Shown here piece by piece: positions 1 through 9,139 of a stretch of DNA of 44,474 nt. The notes under the pieces were generated by a model that worked only from the letters and a program-made list of their open reading frames with translations, searched no databases and was not told where the DNA came from. Source of the stretch: an uncultured Prochlorococcus sp. (GTDB taxonomy: Bacteria; Cyanobacteriota; Cyanobacteriia; PCC-6307; Cyanobiaceae); the NCBI GenBank assembly GCA_902521995.1, contig CABYTO010000003.1:1-44474 (forward strand). Direction: 5' to 3'. Numbering within the stretch: position 1 is the stretch's first letter; every line of letters starts with the position of its first letter. Made by a program: the position numbers and the translations under genes.

Positions 1-362
1 AAATTTATAAAATCAACCACAAAACCCTTATATAACCTATCTATTCCATTACCAATAGTTCCACCAAGAATAAAGCTGTAAGCATATAGATCAAATATGT
101 TTACAGTATTTTTCCTAAATATTAAATAAATAAGTAATAATGTAAAAATAATACTTATTAAGGATAAAAATATTCTACTACCACTAAATATGTTAAATGC
201 TGCCCCGTAATTTTTTACAAAGTCTAATTTGAATAAAAGAAAATCTTTATTGATAAATAATTTCTTATTATAAGACATTAAGTATTTCGTTAATTGATCT
301 ATTAGAACAATAAAAATACTTAATGAAAAAAAATATAATTTTGTTTGTATTTTATTAATCAT
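1..362 (-). CDS. lspA: Signal peptidase II (lipoprotein signal peptidase), 3' end cut by window
   Basis: This is the N-terminal ~120 residues of the membrane aspartic peptidase that cleaves the signal peptide from diacylglyceryl-prolipoproteins. Translating the reverse strand from the ATG at 362 gives a hydrophobic protein with the early DQLTK motif, then VKNYGAAFNIFSG, then GGTIGNGIDRLYKGFVVDF. The last segment holds both catalytic aspartates of the family (the D of GNGID and the D of VVDF). Several hydrophobic segments fit an inner-membrane enzyme. The ATG overlaps the stop codon of the upstream bioY gene by one base (TAATG), so translation is probably coupled. The C-terminus lies outside the window at the left edge; no internal stop is seen. 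Confidence 0.93.
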   Translation of the reverse strand, partial: MINKIQTKLYFFSLSIFIVLIDQLTKYLMSYNKKLFINKDFLLFKLDFVKNYGAAFNIFSGSRIFLSLISIIFTLLLIYLIFRKNTVNIFDLYAYSFILGGTIGNGIDRLYKGFVVDFIN

Positions 363-931
363 TATTTGTTATGTTTTAAACGTTCTATAGGTTTAATAAG
401 TATTAAAAGTGGAAAAAGCATTAATAAATGATATCCAATCTTACCTAATGAATATTGACCTAAATTATATAAAAATAAATTATAATTACTGTAATATATT
501 ATTTGTATGAAGTTGTAAAATATTCCAATTAAATGCATGGCAACTATTGCTATAAATCCATTTTTTAAAAAGTTACCAACGTATATTTTTTTTTTAGAAT
601 TTAAATTATCAATTATTTTGATTAATGGATAATAACCTAATAAATAACCAAAATTTGGAGTGAGCAAATAACCTATTGAACCTCCTTGATGAAAGACAGG
701 AAATATAAATAACCCCAAAATTATATATATAGAAAATGCTCTGAATATAACTTTTTTATGAAATATAAGTGTTAATAAAATTATGGTTGGAATTTGCCAT
801 GTGATGGGTAACTCAATGTTATTACTAGATTTATAGATAAAAGGTAGCGGAATATAAACAGGTAACATTGATGTTATTACAAGTGATTGAAGACTCACCA
901 GTATCTCAATTGATTTATAAAAATTGAGCAT
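362..931 (-). CDS. bioY: BioY-family biotin transporter substrate-binding subunit
   Basis: A 189-residue, very hydrophobic protein with about six membrane segments. The region around residues 80-100 (HQGGSIGYLLTPNFGYLLGY) is the characteristic BioY signature with paired glycines. BioY is the biotin-binding S component of ECF transporters and in some bacteria works without its own ATPase; no bioM or bioN lies nearby. It starts 15 bases after the stop of the permease gene and overlaps the lspA start by one base, so it belongs to the pyk-permease-bioY-lspA run. The family call is confident; the biotin substrate is inferred from the family. Confidence 0.85.
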   Translation of the reverse strand: MLNFYKSIEILVSLQSLVITSMLPVYIPLPFIYKSSNNIELPITWQIPTIILLTLIFHKKVIFRAFSIYIILGLFIFPVFHQGGSIGYLLTPNFGYLLGYYPLIKIIDNLNSKKKIYVGNFLKNGFIAIVAMHLIGIFYNFIQIIYYSNYNLFLYNLGQYSLGKIGYHLLMLFPLLILIKPIERLKHNK

Positions 932-946
932 TGTTATAAATTCTAT

Positions 947-2179
947 TTATAAACTTCTTAATGCAACAATTGGATCTAATTTAGAAGCTCTCTTTGCAGG
1001 TAAAACACCAAAGATTAAACCTATTGATCCTGAAATGATCATGGTGGAAAAAGTAGTTGTAATTCCTACCGATGCAGGAAGTGGTGTTATCAGAGATAAA
1101 AGAAAAACACCTGATAATCCCGTTGTTGTTCCAATTAATCCTCCAATTGTAGATAAAATCAACGCCTCAATTAAAAATTGAATTAATATATCTGACTGTT
1201 TAGCTCCTATTGCTTTTCTAAGTCCAATTTCTTCAGTCCTTTCGCTTACAGAAACGAGCATAATATTCATTATTCCTATGCCTCCAACCACTAAAGAGAC
1301 TGCCCCAATACCAGCCAATAAAAACGTTAGTCCATTTGTTATGTTGGATACTATATTCAGCGCATCTTCTTGTGATCTAACTGCAAAGTCATCATCTCTT
1401 ATTATTTTATGTCTTTGCCTTAATAAGTTAGTAATTTGAAATTTAGCGGCACTTGTTGCATTTTTATTTATAGCTTCAACACTAATGAAGCTTAAACTTA
1501 CTCCATATGTTGGGTCCTTCCCTGTAATCCTATTGACCATGGTTGTTAATGGAATATAAGCATTTTTGTCTTGATTACTTCCAAATACTGCACCTTTGGG
1601 TTTTAATATTCCGATAATTTCATAGGTATGGTCTTTAATTCTGATTTTTTTTCCTAGTGATGTAGATTTATCTTTGAAAAATTCGTCTTTAAGATCAGGA
1701 CCTATCACTACATAACTTCTTGCACTATTAACATCACTTTTTGATAAAAATCTACCCTTATCTACTTCAAAGCTTCTTACTTCTAGAAATTCAGGAGTAA
1801 CTCCAGCAATTGATATATTTAAACTTTTAGAGTTTGATTGTACTATTTCATTAGCAGAGATTTGAGGAGCAACTTTTTTAACTGTTGGTACTTGATTGCT
1901 TATTGCTATTGCATCTTCTAAAACTAGATTTTTAGGAAATGAAATACCTCTTCTTCTGGTGTCATTATTTCCGGGAACAATGAATAAAACATTGGCACCT
2001 AAATTACTTAATTGGTTCTTTGCTAATGTTTGAGCACCTCTCCCAAGTCCAACAAGTGTAATAACTGAGGCATTTCCTATAATTATCCCAAGCATTGTTA
2101 ACGAACTTCTCAATTTGTTCGAAACTAAAGTTTTTGTTGCCATGCCTAAGGCTTCTTTTATTGAAATATTCCTAGACAT
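947..2179 (-). CDS. FtsX/MacB-type ABC transporter permease
   Basis: A 410-residue permease of the MacB/FtsX superfamily. One membrane helix near residues 20-45 (SSLTMLGIIIGNASVITLVGLG) is followed by a large extracytoplasmic MacB-PCD-like domain to about residue 265. The C-terminal FtsX domain has three helices and the diagnostic stretch SVSERTEEIGLRKAIGAK. Such permeases work with a separate ATPase and often a membrane-fusion adaptor, exporting lipoproteins, peptides or drugs or transmitting force. Neither partner is encoded here, so the substrate is unknown. The ATG at 2179 overlaps the end of pyk by 8 bases, which argues for translational coupling and fixes the start. Confidence 0.88.
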   Translation of the reverse strand: MSRNISIKEALGMATKTLVSNKLRSSLTMLGIIIGNASVITLVGLGRGAQTLAKNQLSNLGANVLFIVPGNNDTRRRGISFPKNLVLEDAIAISNQVPTVKKVAPQISANEIVQSNSKSLNISIAGVTPEFLEVRSFEVDKGRFLSKSDVNSARSYVVIGPDLKDEFFKDKSTSLGKKIRIKDHTYEIIGILKPKGAVFGSNQDKNAYIPLTTMVNRITGKDPTYGVSLSFISVEAINKNATSAAKFQITNLLRQRHKIIRDDDFAVRSQEDALNIVSNITNGLTFLLAGIGAVSLVVGGIGIMNIMLVSVSERTEEIGLRKAIGAKQSDILIQFLIEALILSTIGGLIGTTTGLSGVFLLSLITPLPASVGITTTFSTMIISGSIGLIFGVLPAKRASKLDPIVALRSL

Positions 2180-3962
2180 ATTTATATCTATCTATTGCAT
2201 CATCATCTTCAATTTGTCCCATATATATAACACCCTCATTAAGTTGGAGTGTAATAAGATCGCCATTGTTAATTTGATGATTATCCATATTTTCTAAATT
2301 ACAAATTGTAGAAATCTTTTTATTATTTTTGTTGAAAAAAGCATAAACATCATTTACATTTTGGTTCGTAACAATGCCGGCAATATTTTTACTTAGTGGA
2401 ATATATTTCATTAATTCCTTCGGAACAAATAATATTTCTCCTGGGCAAATTAAGGATATATCAAGATTATTTTTAATTATTCTTGCTTTACCTGTAACAC
2501 CGATTTCCCCTATTGAAATTCCTCTTGATACAATCTTTCTTACTAAACCGACTTTTATTAAATCTGTAGAGCCGCTAATGCCAGTTAATGTACCTGCGGT
2601 TTGAACTACTAAATCTCCTTGATTTAGGATCCCCATCTCTTGAGCAATTTGCATAGCTAAACTAAAAGTTTTTGCTGTTCTTTCGTCATTTTTAACAACT
2701 ATTGGAGTAACTCCCCAAACAAGTTGTAATCTTCTCGCTACACTTCTTTCTGTGGTAGTTGCCAAGATAGGTGTTGGTGGTCTGAATTTACTTACATTTC
2801 GAGCGGTAGAACCTGATTTAGTTAAAGGGATTATAGCTCCTGCATCAAGTTGTCTAGCTATATTACTTACTGCTGCGCTAATAGCATTTGGGATCGTACT
2901 GGGCAAGTGGCTTTCAATAGCCTTAAGTGGATAATCCCTTTCAATTCTTCTTGCTATGGTTGCCATCGTTTCAACTGCCTCTACAGGATAATCGCCAACG
3001 GCAGTTTCGTTTGAAAGCATTACAGCATCTGTACCATCCAAAATTGCATTTGCAACATCACTAACTTCGGCCCTAGTTGGTCTTGGGTTAGAAGCCATAG
3101 AATCAAGCATTTGAGTCGCAGTAATTATTGGGATACCTAATGAATTAGCTTTTCTTATTAACTCCTTTTGTAAAAGAGGAACTTCTTCCGCAGGCATTTC
3201 TACTCCCAAATCACCTCTTGCAACCATAACGCCATCACATAAGGGTAATACTGTATCGATCTGATCAATTGCTTCAAATTTTTCTATTTTTGCGACTACA
3301 GGAGTTGAATGCCCATTTTTGTTTATTAAATCTTTTATCTCATTTATATCGGATGGATTTCTTACGAAACTTAGTGCTATCCAATCAACTCCTTCAGATA
3401 AACCGAATTTTAAATCCTCTTTATCTTTTTCTGTTAAAGCTTTTACTGATAATTGAACATCTGGAAAATTAACACCTTTATTGTTTGAAAGAACCCCTCC
3501 TACAGTTACCATGCACTCCAAATTATTAGCTTTTGTATCAACTTTTTCTACTATCATTTCTATTTTTCCATCATCTAAAAGTATTCTTTTCCCTTCGCTA
3601 ACTTCTTGAGAAAGTTTATCGTATGTTACGTTTGCAATAGTATTAGTACATTCGACTTCATTTGATGTCAGTGTGAATTTATCACCTTTTTTAACTTTTA
3701 CTGGCCCATCTTTAAAGCGCCCTAATCGTATTTTAGGTCCTTGAAGATCTTGCAATATTCCAATATCTATATCTAACTTTTTTGATACTTCCCTTATGGT
3801 TTTTATTCTCTCAGCATGATCCTTATGATCTCCATGTGAGAAATTTAATCTGAATGTTGTGACTCCAGCTTTAATTAAATTTGTAATTATCTCTTCAGAT
3901 TGAGTTGCAGGGCCAATAGTTGCTACTATTTTTGTTCTTCTTTTTAAATCAATATTCGACAT
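2172..3962 (-). CDS. pyk: Pyruvate kinase with C-terminal extension
   Basis: This glycolytic enzyme converts phosphoenolpyruvate and ADP to pyruvate and ATP. Motifs run in family order: RRTKIVATIGPAT at the N-terminus, FRLNFSHGDH, QGPKIRLGRF, the catalytic lysine region VVAKIEKFEAI, MVARGDLGVEMP, and ATQMLDSM...PTRAEVSDVANAILDGTDAVMLS. The protein is 596 residues, about 120 longer than the minimal enzyme. The extra C-terminal part (about 480-596, beginning near GEIGVTGKARIIKNN) resembles the PEP-utiliser-like swivel domain of Bacillus and cyanobacterial pyruvate kinases, without a phosphoacceptor histidine motif. It is the first gene of a minus-strand run with the permease, bioY and lspA. Confidence 0.97.
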   Translation of the reverse strand: MSNIDLKRRTKIVATIGPATQSEEIITNLIKAGVTTFRLNFSHGDHKDHAERIKTIREVSKKLDIDIGILQDLQGPKIRLGRFKDGPVKVKKGDKFTLTSNEVECTNTIANVTYDKLSQEVSEGKRILLDDGKIEMIVEKVDTKANNLECMVTVGGVLSNNKGVNFPDVQLSVKALTEKDKEDLKFGLSEGVDWIALSFVRNPSDINEIKDLINKNGHSTPVVAKIEKFEAIDQIDTVLPLCDGVMVARGDLGVEMPAEEVPLLQKELIRKANSLGIPIITATQMLDSMASNPRPTRAEVSDVANAILDGTDAVMLSNETAVGDYPVEAVETMATIARRIERDYPLKAIESHLPSTIPNAISAAVSNIARQLDAGAIIPLTKSGSTARNVSKFRPPTPILATTTERSVARRLQLVWGVTPIVVKNDERTAKTFSLAMQIAQEMGILNQGDLVVQTAGTLTGISGSTDLIKVGLVRKIVSRGISIGEIGVTGKARIIKNNLDISLICPGEILFVPKELMKYIPLSKNIAGIVTNQNVNDVYAFFNKNNKKISTICNLENMDNHQINNGDLITLQLNEGVIYMGQIEDDDAIDRYKYV

Positions 3963-4023
3963 ATATAGATAATATTGCTAGATATAAATAAATTTACCAT
4001 ACCCAAAGTTAGTTATTTAAGTC

Positions 4024-4353
4024 ATGGATTTTAAAACTTATCAGAAAAAAGCTAGAGAAACAGCACAATATCCAGATTTAGGTTCAAATAATATTTATCC
4101 AACTCTCGGTTTAGTGGGAGAGGCTGGTGAGGTGGCAGAAAAAGTGAAAAAGGTTATAAGAGATAAAAATGGAATATTTGATAACGAATCAAAATTAGGA
4201 ATTAAAAAAGAGTTAGGAGATGTTTTGTGGTATATATCAAATCTTTGTACAGAATTGAATTTCAATTTAGAGGATGTTGCATTACAAAACCTTGAAAAAT
4301 TAAAATCAAGAGCTGCTCAAGGCAAGATAAAAGGTTCTGGAGATGATAGATAA
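4024..4353 (+). CDS. MazG-like nucleotide pyrophosphohydrolase
   Basis: A 109-residue single-domain all-alpha NTP pyrophosphatase of the MazG family. Residues 30-45 carry LVGEAGEVAEKVKK, the E-x(2)-E metal-binding helix. Residues 62-75 carry KKELGDVLWYIS, supplying the second acidic pair (E-x(2)-D). Enzymes of this size hydrolyse NTPs or dNTPs to the monophosphate and pyrophosphate, usually as house-cleaning enzymes; the exact nucleotide cannot be read from sequence. It is a lone plus-strand gene between divergent pyk (61 bases away) and convergent yggT, whose stop lies two bases beyond this one. Confidence 0.85.
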   Translation: MDFKTYQKKARETAQYPDLGSNNIYPTLGLVGEAGEVAEKVKKVIRDKNGIFDNESKLGIKKELGDVLWYISNLCTELNFNLEDVALQNLEKLKSRAAQGKIKGSGDDR

Positions 4354-4355
4354 AT

Positions 4356-4634
4356 TCAGCTATAACCTAAGCTAGCATATTGTAGATTTGTAATTAAATT
4401 TTGAATAACATTTAAAAGTAAAAAAGCTAACAAAGATGAAATATCAAATCCACCTATTGGAGGGATAATACCTCTAAAAATGTTTAAATAAGGATCAGTG
4501 ATAGAAGTTAATGCAGATAAAACACCGTTACTCCAATCAATACCTGGAAACCATGTAAGTAAAATTCTTATTATCAATATGAAAGAATAAATTGATAAAG
4601 TTTGACCCAGAACTGCAAAAATCTCAGATAACAT
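4356..4634 (-). CDS. YggT-family membrane protein
   Basis: A 92-residue protein with two hydrophobic helices (about 10-30 and 65-85) and the YggT-family signature: FILIIRILLTWFPGIDW, then ITDPYLNIFRGIIPPIGGFDISSLLAF. Family members are linked to membrane and division-related functions, and in cyanobacteria and plastids to thylakoid or nucleoid organisation (YlmG/CCB3-like), but the biochemical role is not established. It follows scpB by 38 bases on the same strand, and scpB acts on chromosomes, so a shared transcript is likely. Confidence 0.85.
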   Translation of the reverse strand: MLSEIFAVLGQTLSIYSFILIIRILLTWFPGIDWSNGVLSALTSITDPYLNIFRGIIPPIGGFDISSLLAFLLLNVIQNLITNLQYASLGYS

Positions 4635-4672
4635 TAAATTGTCTTATTTTAATACATCCTAACATCTACTTT

Positions 4673-5209
4673 TTATTGCTGCTTATTGTTACCGCTTCCT
4701 ATATTTGAGAGATATTCATTACTTACTGCAAAAGTTTGAAAAAACTTTTCTGATAATGATAGCCAATATGATCTTCCATCTTTTTGCTTCCGTTTGACGA
4801 TGAATTTCTTTTCTAATAATTCTTTTATATGATCATAAGCTCCTGAACCTCGAAGAAGTATAAGATCCGATTGCAGGATCTTTTTTTTGATCGCAATAGT
4901 TGCTAATGTCCTTAATTCGGATGTTCTCAAATCAGAAGGAAGTAAATCATCGACGAATTCATTAAGACTAGATTTTAGTTCGAGAGAAAAACTGTTATTT
5001 ACTGCATTTAATTCAATAGCTGAGTTGGGATTAGAATATTTATTTTTTAGATCTTTAATTGCATCATTTATTGAGTTTATATCAGAATTAGTAATTTCTG
5101 AAAGATCTTTTTTTGTTATTGGTCTGCCTTTCAGATATAGAACAGCTTCAACTTTAGTAACTAGATCTATATCAGAGATTGGCGTGTTAATTAGATCAGA
5201 TTGATTGAT
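4673..5209 (-). CDS. scpB: Segregation and condensation protein B (ScpB), non-canonical start
   Basis: ScpB is the winged-helix kleisin-associated subunit of the SMC-ScpA-ScpB condensin. The clearest motif is LRTSELRTLATIAIKKKILQ followed by RGSGAYDHIKELLEKKFI. Reading the same frame upstream gives an unbroken N-terminal winged-helix region (KVEAVLYLKGRPITKKDLSEI) up to a stop at 5219-5221. No ATG, GTG or TTG exists between that stop and the conserved core. Candidate starts are ATC at 5207-5209, with AGG eight bases upstream, or ATT at 5213-5215, with GGAAAG nine bases upstream. I give the ATC start; the choice is uncertain, and a sequence error is possible. The gene lies about 30 bases after ilvA and just before the YggT gene. 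Confidence 0.82.
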   Translation of the reverse strand: MNQSDLINTPISDIDLVTKVEAVLYLKGRPITKKDLSEITNSDINSINDAIKDLKNKYSNPNSAIELNAVNNSFSLELKSSLNEFVDDLLPSDLRTSELRTLATIAIKKKILQSDLILLRGSGAYDHIKELLEKKFIVKRKQKDGRSYWLSLSEKFFQTFAVSNEYLSNIGSGNNKQQ

Positions 5210-5245
5210 TTTAATTACCTAAATCTTTCCTAATTTACCTTAAAT

Positions 5246-6787
5246 TTAATCTGATGCACCAAGGAATAATCTATATGTATCGTTTTGAGTTTCATCCCAG
5301 AATTTATAGCCTAGAACTCTTATAAATTTATTCCACTCTAAAATCTCATTTTTATCGATTAAAACTCCAATAACAATTTTTCCTACATCAGCTCCATAAT
5401 TCCTGTAGTGAAATACGCTTATTGACCAATTAGATTTCATATTATTTAAGAAGTTTATTAATGCGCCAGGTCTTTCAGGAAACTCAAATCTGTATAAAAG
5501 CTCAATAAAGTTTCTATTATTCATTTCTTTAAAATTCTTTGGTAATCTTCCGCCTACCATATGTCTTAGATGATTTTTAGATAATTCATCATCACTTATG
5601 TCAATAAATGAGTACTCCGAATTTCTAAATACATTTAAAAGATTTTTTTTATCATTTAATCCATAGACTTGAACTCCTACAAAGATCTGGGCATTCTTAG
5701 AATTCGACATCCTGTAGCTAAATTCAGTTAAATTTCTATTATCAAGTAACTTACAAAAATCAATTAAACTTCCAGCACGTTCAGGAATTTCAACAGCCAT
5801 CATTACTTCTTTACACTCACCAAGTTCTGCTCTTTCTGCGACAAATCTAAGTCGCTCAAAATTCATATTTGCACCACATGCAATGGCAACCATTTTTCTA
5901 TTTGAATGATTCGAATTTAAAATATCTTTTTTCATCCCTGCAATTGATAATGCTCCTGCAGGCTCTAGTATTGATCTAGTATCCTCAAAAACATCTTTTA
6001 TAGCTGCACATATTTCATCAGTATTAACGGTAATCATCTTGTCTATATATTTTCTGCCAATATCAAAAGTATTCTTACCAATTTTTTTAACCGCCACTCC
6101 ATCTGCAAATTGACCAACAGAAGATAATTCCACAATTTTGGATTCTTCCAAAGATTTTGTCATAGCGTCTGCATCTTCAGGTTCTACCCCAAATATTTTC
6201 ACTTCAGGCCATATTTTTTTAATATATAAAGATATCCCTGATATCAATCCACCACCACCAACAGCAATATAAATTGCATAAGGTTTATCCTTTAGTTGCT
6301 GTTCAAGTTCAATAGCTATAGTTCCTTGTCCTGCTATCACATCTGGATCATCAAAAGGATGAATAAAACATAAATTTCTTTCTTTGCTAATCCTTATTGC
6401 TTCTTTGTAAGTTTCATCATAATTATCACCAAATAATATAACTTTTGCCTTCAAATTTTTTACTGCATTAACTTTTACAAGGGGTGTTGTAATAGGCATT
6501 AATATGGTTGCCTGACAATTTAACTTGAGAGCACTAAGTGCAACCCCTTGAGCATGATTGCCAGCACTTGAAGTAATAACTCCCTGAGCAAGCTGTGAAT
6601 TAGTTAGCTTACTCATTTTGTTATATGCACCTCTTATTTTGAATGAAAATACATCTTGAAGATCTTCTCTTTTCAGGAAAACTTCATTATTAAGTGCCTT
6701 GCTTAAATTATGTGCTTTCTCTAGGGGTGTTTTTTTTGCTACTTCATAGACCTTGGCTTGAAGTATTTTTTCAAAATAATCATTCAT
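5246..6787 (-). CDS. ilvA: Threonine ammonia-lyase (dehydratase), biosynthetic
   Basis: This PLP enzyme deaminates threonine to 2-oxobutanoate, the first committed step to isoleucine. At 513 residues it matches the long, allosteric biosynthetic form. The PLP lysine is about K50 in FSFKIRGAYNKM; SAGNHAQGVALSA and the phosphate-binding AVGGGGLISGIS loop follow. Two ACT-like regulatory domains occupy about 325-415 and 425-510 (both contain FPERPG/IPERAG-type stretches), so feedback by isoleucine and valine is expected from the family. The gene is divergent from dxs across 116 bases and is followed closely by scpB. ilvE lies about 32 kb away in this window. Confidence 0.96.
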   Translation of the reverse strand: MNDYFEKILQAKVYEVAKKTPLEKAHNLSKALNNEVFLKREDLQDVFSFKIRGAYNKMSKLTNSQLAQGVITSSAGNHAQGVALSALKLNCQATILMPITTPLVKVNAVKNLKAKVILFGDNYDETYKEAIRISKERNLCFIHPFDDPDVIAGQGTIAIELEQQLKDKPYAIYIAVGGGGLISGISLYIKKIWPEVKIFGVEPEDADAMTKSLEESKIVELSSVGQFADGVAVKKIGKNTFDIGRKYIDKMITVNTDEICAAIKDVFEDTRSILEPAGALSIAGMKKDILNSNHSNRKMVAIACGANMNFERLRFVAERAELGECKEVMMAVEIPERAGSLIDFCKLLDNRNLTEFSYRMSNSKNAQIFVGVQVYGLNDKKNLLNVFRNSEYSFIDISDDELSKNHLRHMVGGRLPKNFKEMNNRNFIELLYRFEFPERPGALINFLNNMKSNWSISVFHYRNYGADVGKIVIGVLIDKNEILEWNKFIRVLGYKFWDETQNDTYRLFLGASD

Positions 6788-6903
6788 ATATATATTTCTA
6801 GCATTAATTATTAATCTAATAAAACATTACATGATCTATTTCAAAAAAATTACTCATTTTGCACCTCGACGTTTTAGATTAGATAGATACCAATTTTTGT
6901 TAA

Positions 6904-8793
6904 ATGCTTTTAAGTGAGTTAAGTCACCCTAATCAACTACATGGCTTAACAGTTTCACAATTAGAGGAAATTGCTTGTCAAATAAGAGAAAGACATCTTC
7001 AGGTAGTATCTACTAGTGGTGGACATCTTGGCCCTGGATTAGGTGTAGTTGAATTGACTTTGGCTTTATATCAAACTCTTGATCTTGATATCGATAAAGT
7101 TGTATGGGATGTTGGACATCAAGGTTATCCTCATAAATTAATAACAGGACGTTTCAGTGAATTTGATTCTCTTAGACAACAAAATGGAGTGGCTGGATAT
7201 CTAAAAAGAAGTGAAAGTAAATTTGATCATTTTGGAGCAGGTCATGCAAGTACATCAATATCTGCTGCTTTAGGAATGGCAATGGCAAGAGATAGAAAAG
7301 GTGAAACTTATAAATGTGTTGCTGTTATTGGAGATGGAGCATTAACTGGGGGAATGGCATTAGAGGCTATAAATCATGCCGGTCACCTTCCTGATACTCC
7401 ATTGGTTGTAGTATTAAACGATAATGATATGTCTATTTCACCTCCAGTTGGCGCCCTTTCATCGTATTTAAATAAGGTGAGAGTTAGTCCTCAATTGCAA
7501 TTTTTGTCTGATAGTGTCCAAGAAAGTGTAAAAAATATTCCATTAATTGGTAAGGATATTCCAGAAGAATTAAAAAATATTAAAGGAAGCGTTAGAAGAC
7601 TTGCTGTTCCAAAGGTTGGCGCTGTTTTTGAAGAACTTGGATTTACATATATGGGTCCAATTGACGGACATGATATTGGTAATTTAGTTAATACTTTTAA
7701 CGCTGCACATAAACTTAAAAAACCTGTACTTGTTCATGTTGTTACAACAAAAGGTAAGGGTTATCCTTATGCAGAAGCTGATCAGGTTGGATATCATGCA
7801 CAATCTGCATTTGATCTAACAACTGGGAAATCTATTCCATCTAAGAAACCTAAGCCTGTTAGTTATAGTAAAATATTCGGTCAAACATTATTGAAAATAT
7901 GTGAACAGGATAGTAAAGTCGTTGGTATTACAGCAGCAATGGCTACAGGTACTGGTTTAGATTTACTTCAAAAAAATATCCCAGATCAATATATCGATGT
8001 AGGAATAGCAGAACAACATGCAGTTACTCTTGCGGCAGGTATGTCGTGCGATGGTCTTAAACCTGTTGTAGCTATTTATAGTACTTTTCTTCAACGTGCT
8101 TTTGATCAATTAATTCATGATGTAGGGATACAAAATTTACCTGTATCATTCGTACTTGATAGAGCTGGAATAGTTGGAGCTGACGGTCCTACTCACCAAG
8201 GTCAATACGATATCAGTTATATGAGATCTATACCAAATTTTGTATTGATGGCCCCTAAAGATGAGTCTGAATTACAAAGAATGTTAATAACTTCAATAAA
8301 CCATAACGGTCCTACAGCACTAAGAATTCCCAGAGGCTCTGGGTTAGGAGTGGCTGTTATGGATGAGGGTTGGGAACCTTTAAATATAGGCGAAGCTGAA
8401 ATACTTGAAGATGGGGAGGATATTTTAATTATCGCTTATGGTTCAATGGTCGCATCAGCTATCGAAACCGCAAAGATACTAAAAAATATGAACATTAATG
8501 CATGTCTTATTAATGCAAGATTTGTGAAACCTCTTGATAAAAATCTAATTATGCCTTTAGCAAGTAGGATTCAAAAAATTGTAACTATGGAAGAAGGAAC
8601 CTTAATAGGTGGATTTGGTTCAGCAATAGTAGAACTATTAAATGATAATGAAATAAATATTCCTGTATACAGAATAGGTATACCTGATGTTTTAGTTGAT
8701 CATGCTTCACCTGATCAGAGTAAAGAAAAATTAGGACTTATGCCTGATCAGATGGCAGATAAAATTGTTAAAAAATTTAAGTTAGATAATTAA
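6904..8793 (+). CDS. dxs: 1-deoxy-D-xylulose-5-phosphate synthase
   Basis: A thiamine-diphosphate enzyme that condenses pyruvate and glyceraldehyde 3-phosphate in the first step of the MEP isoprenoid pathway, which supplies carotenoids, the chlorophyll tail and quinones. It has 629 residues, the usual length. Visible motifs are [35 protein letters not shown], the ThDP/metal motif [18 protein letters not shown] with LNDNDMSI, and the transketolase-like half with [16 protein letters not shown] and [18 protein letters not shown]. It stands alone on plus, divergent from ilvA and convergent with psaK, whose stop lies about 20 bases downstream. Confidence 0.97.
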   Translation: MLLSELSHPNQLHGLTVSQLEEIACQIRERHLQVVSTSGGHLGPGLGVVELTLALYQTLDLDIDKVVWDVGHQGYPHKLITGRFSEFDSLRQQNGVAGYLKRSESKFDHFGAGHASTSISAALGMAMARDRKGETYKCVAVIGDGALTGGMALEAINHAGHLPDTPLVVVLNDNDMSISPPVGALSSYLNKVRVSPQLQFLSDSVQESVKNIPLIGKDIPEELKNIKGSVRRLAVPKVGAVFEELGFTYMGPIDGHDIGNLVNTFNAAHKLKKPVLVHVVTTKGKGYPYAEADQVGYHAQSAFDLTTGKSIPSKKPKPVSYSKIFGQTLLKICEQDSKVVGITAAMATGTGLDLLQKNIPDQYIDVGIAEQHAVTLAAGMSCDGLKPVVAIYSTFLQRAFDQLIHDVGIQNLPVSFVLDRAGIVGADGPTHQGQYDISYMRSIPNFVLMAPKDESELQRMLITSINHNGPTALRIPRGSGLGVAVMDEGWEPLNIGEAEILEDGEDILIIAYGSMVASAIETAKILKNMNINACLINARFVKPLDKNLIMPLASRIQKIVTMEEGTLIGGFGSAIVELLNDNEINIPVYRIGIPDVLVDHASPDQSKEKLGLMPDQMADKIVKKFKLDN

Positions 8794-8814
8794 AAATTTA
8801 ATAAATAAATTTTT
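8792..8814. terminator. Possible A/T-only hairpin between convergent dxs and psaK
   Basis: AAAAATTTA at 8792-8800 and TAAATTTTT at 8806-8814 form a perfect 9-bp inverted repeat with a 5-base loop. It spans the gap between the two convergent stops and could fold on either transcript. The stem has no G or C, so stability is low and it may be chance in AT-rich DNA. Confidence 0.3.
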
Positions 8815-9073
8815 ATAAAACACCACGTGAGGCTAAACCTAAGATTGCTCCAATTCCGAAAATATGACCTAGGCAATTAGCACCTACAACTGATGCGTGA
8901 CTTAAACCACCATAGAATTTTGAATTAGGTATTTCAAAACCTTCGTTAGGTTTTCTTATTGTTGCTCTAGCAATTGCATAAGCAAAAACATTACATGCAA
9001 TCATTACGACGGCACACTTTGGAGACCAAGAAAAAGTTGCTGGATCTGCAGCTGCAAATAATGTAGTAAACAT
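8813..9073 (-). CDS. psaK: Photosystem I reaction centre subunit PsaK
   Basis: An 86-residue peripheral PSI subunit with two transmembrane helices. Helix 1 is about residues 18-38 (WSPKCAVVMIACNVFAYAIA). A hydrophilic loop (RKPNEGFEIPNSKFYGGLSHAS) follows, then helix 2 at about 60-82 (VVGANCLGHIFGIGAILGLA). PsaK sits at the edge of PSI near PsaA and affects energy transfer from antennae. It marks the genome as cyanobacterial. It is read 66 bases downstream of DUF3593 on the same strand; it may have its own promoter in that gap or share the transcript. Confidence 0.93.
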   Translation of the reverse strand: MFTTLFAAADPATFSWSPKCAVVMIACNVFAYAIARATIRKPNEGFEIPNSKFYGGLSHASVVGANCLGHIFGIGAILGLASRGVL

Positions 9074-9105
9074 AAAAAATCGTTATTTTCATATATTCTC
9101 TAATA

Positions 9106-9136
9106 CTTTTACCTAAAAAACACAAAATTGTAAAAG
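9106..9136. repeat. Inverted repeat between DUF3593 and psaK
   Basis: CTTTTAC at 9106-9112 and GTAAAAG at 9130-9136 are exact 7-bp inverse complements separated by 17 bases. They lie in the short gap between the DUF3593 stop and the psaK start. This could be an operator, an attenuating stem or a terminator for the upstream operon; with an A/T-rich stem, chance is also possible. Confidence 0.3.
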
Positions 9137-9139
9137 GTC

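Noticed and set aside
924..1181. Open frame on plus inside the permease gene
   Set aside because: It is the antisense shadow of the conserved FtsX-type coding sequence, with low-complexity composition and no recognisable domain.
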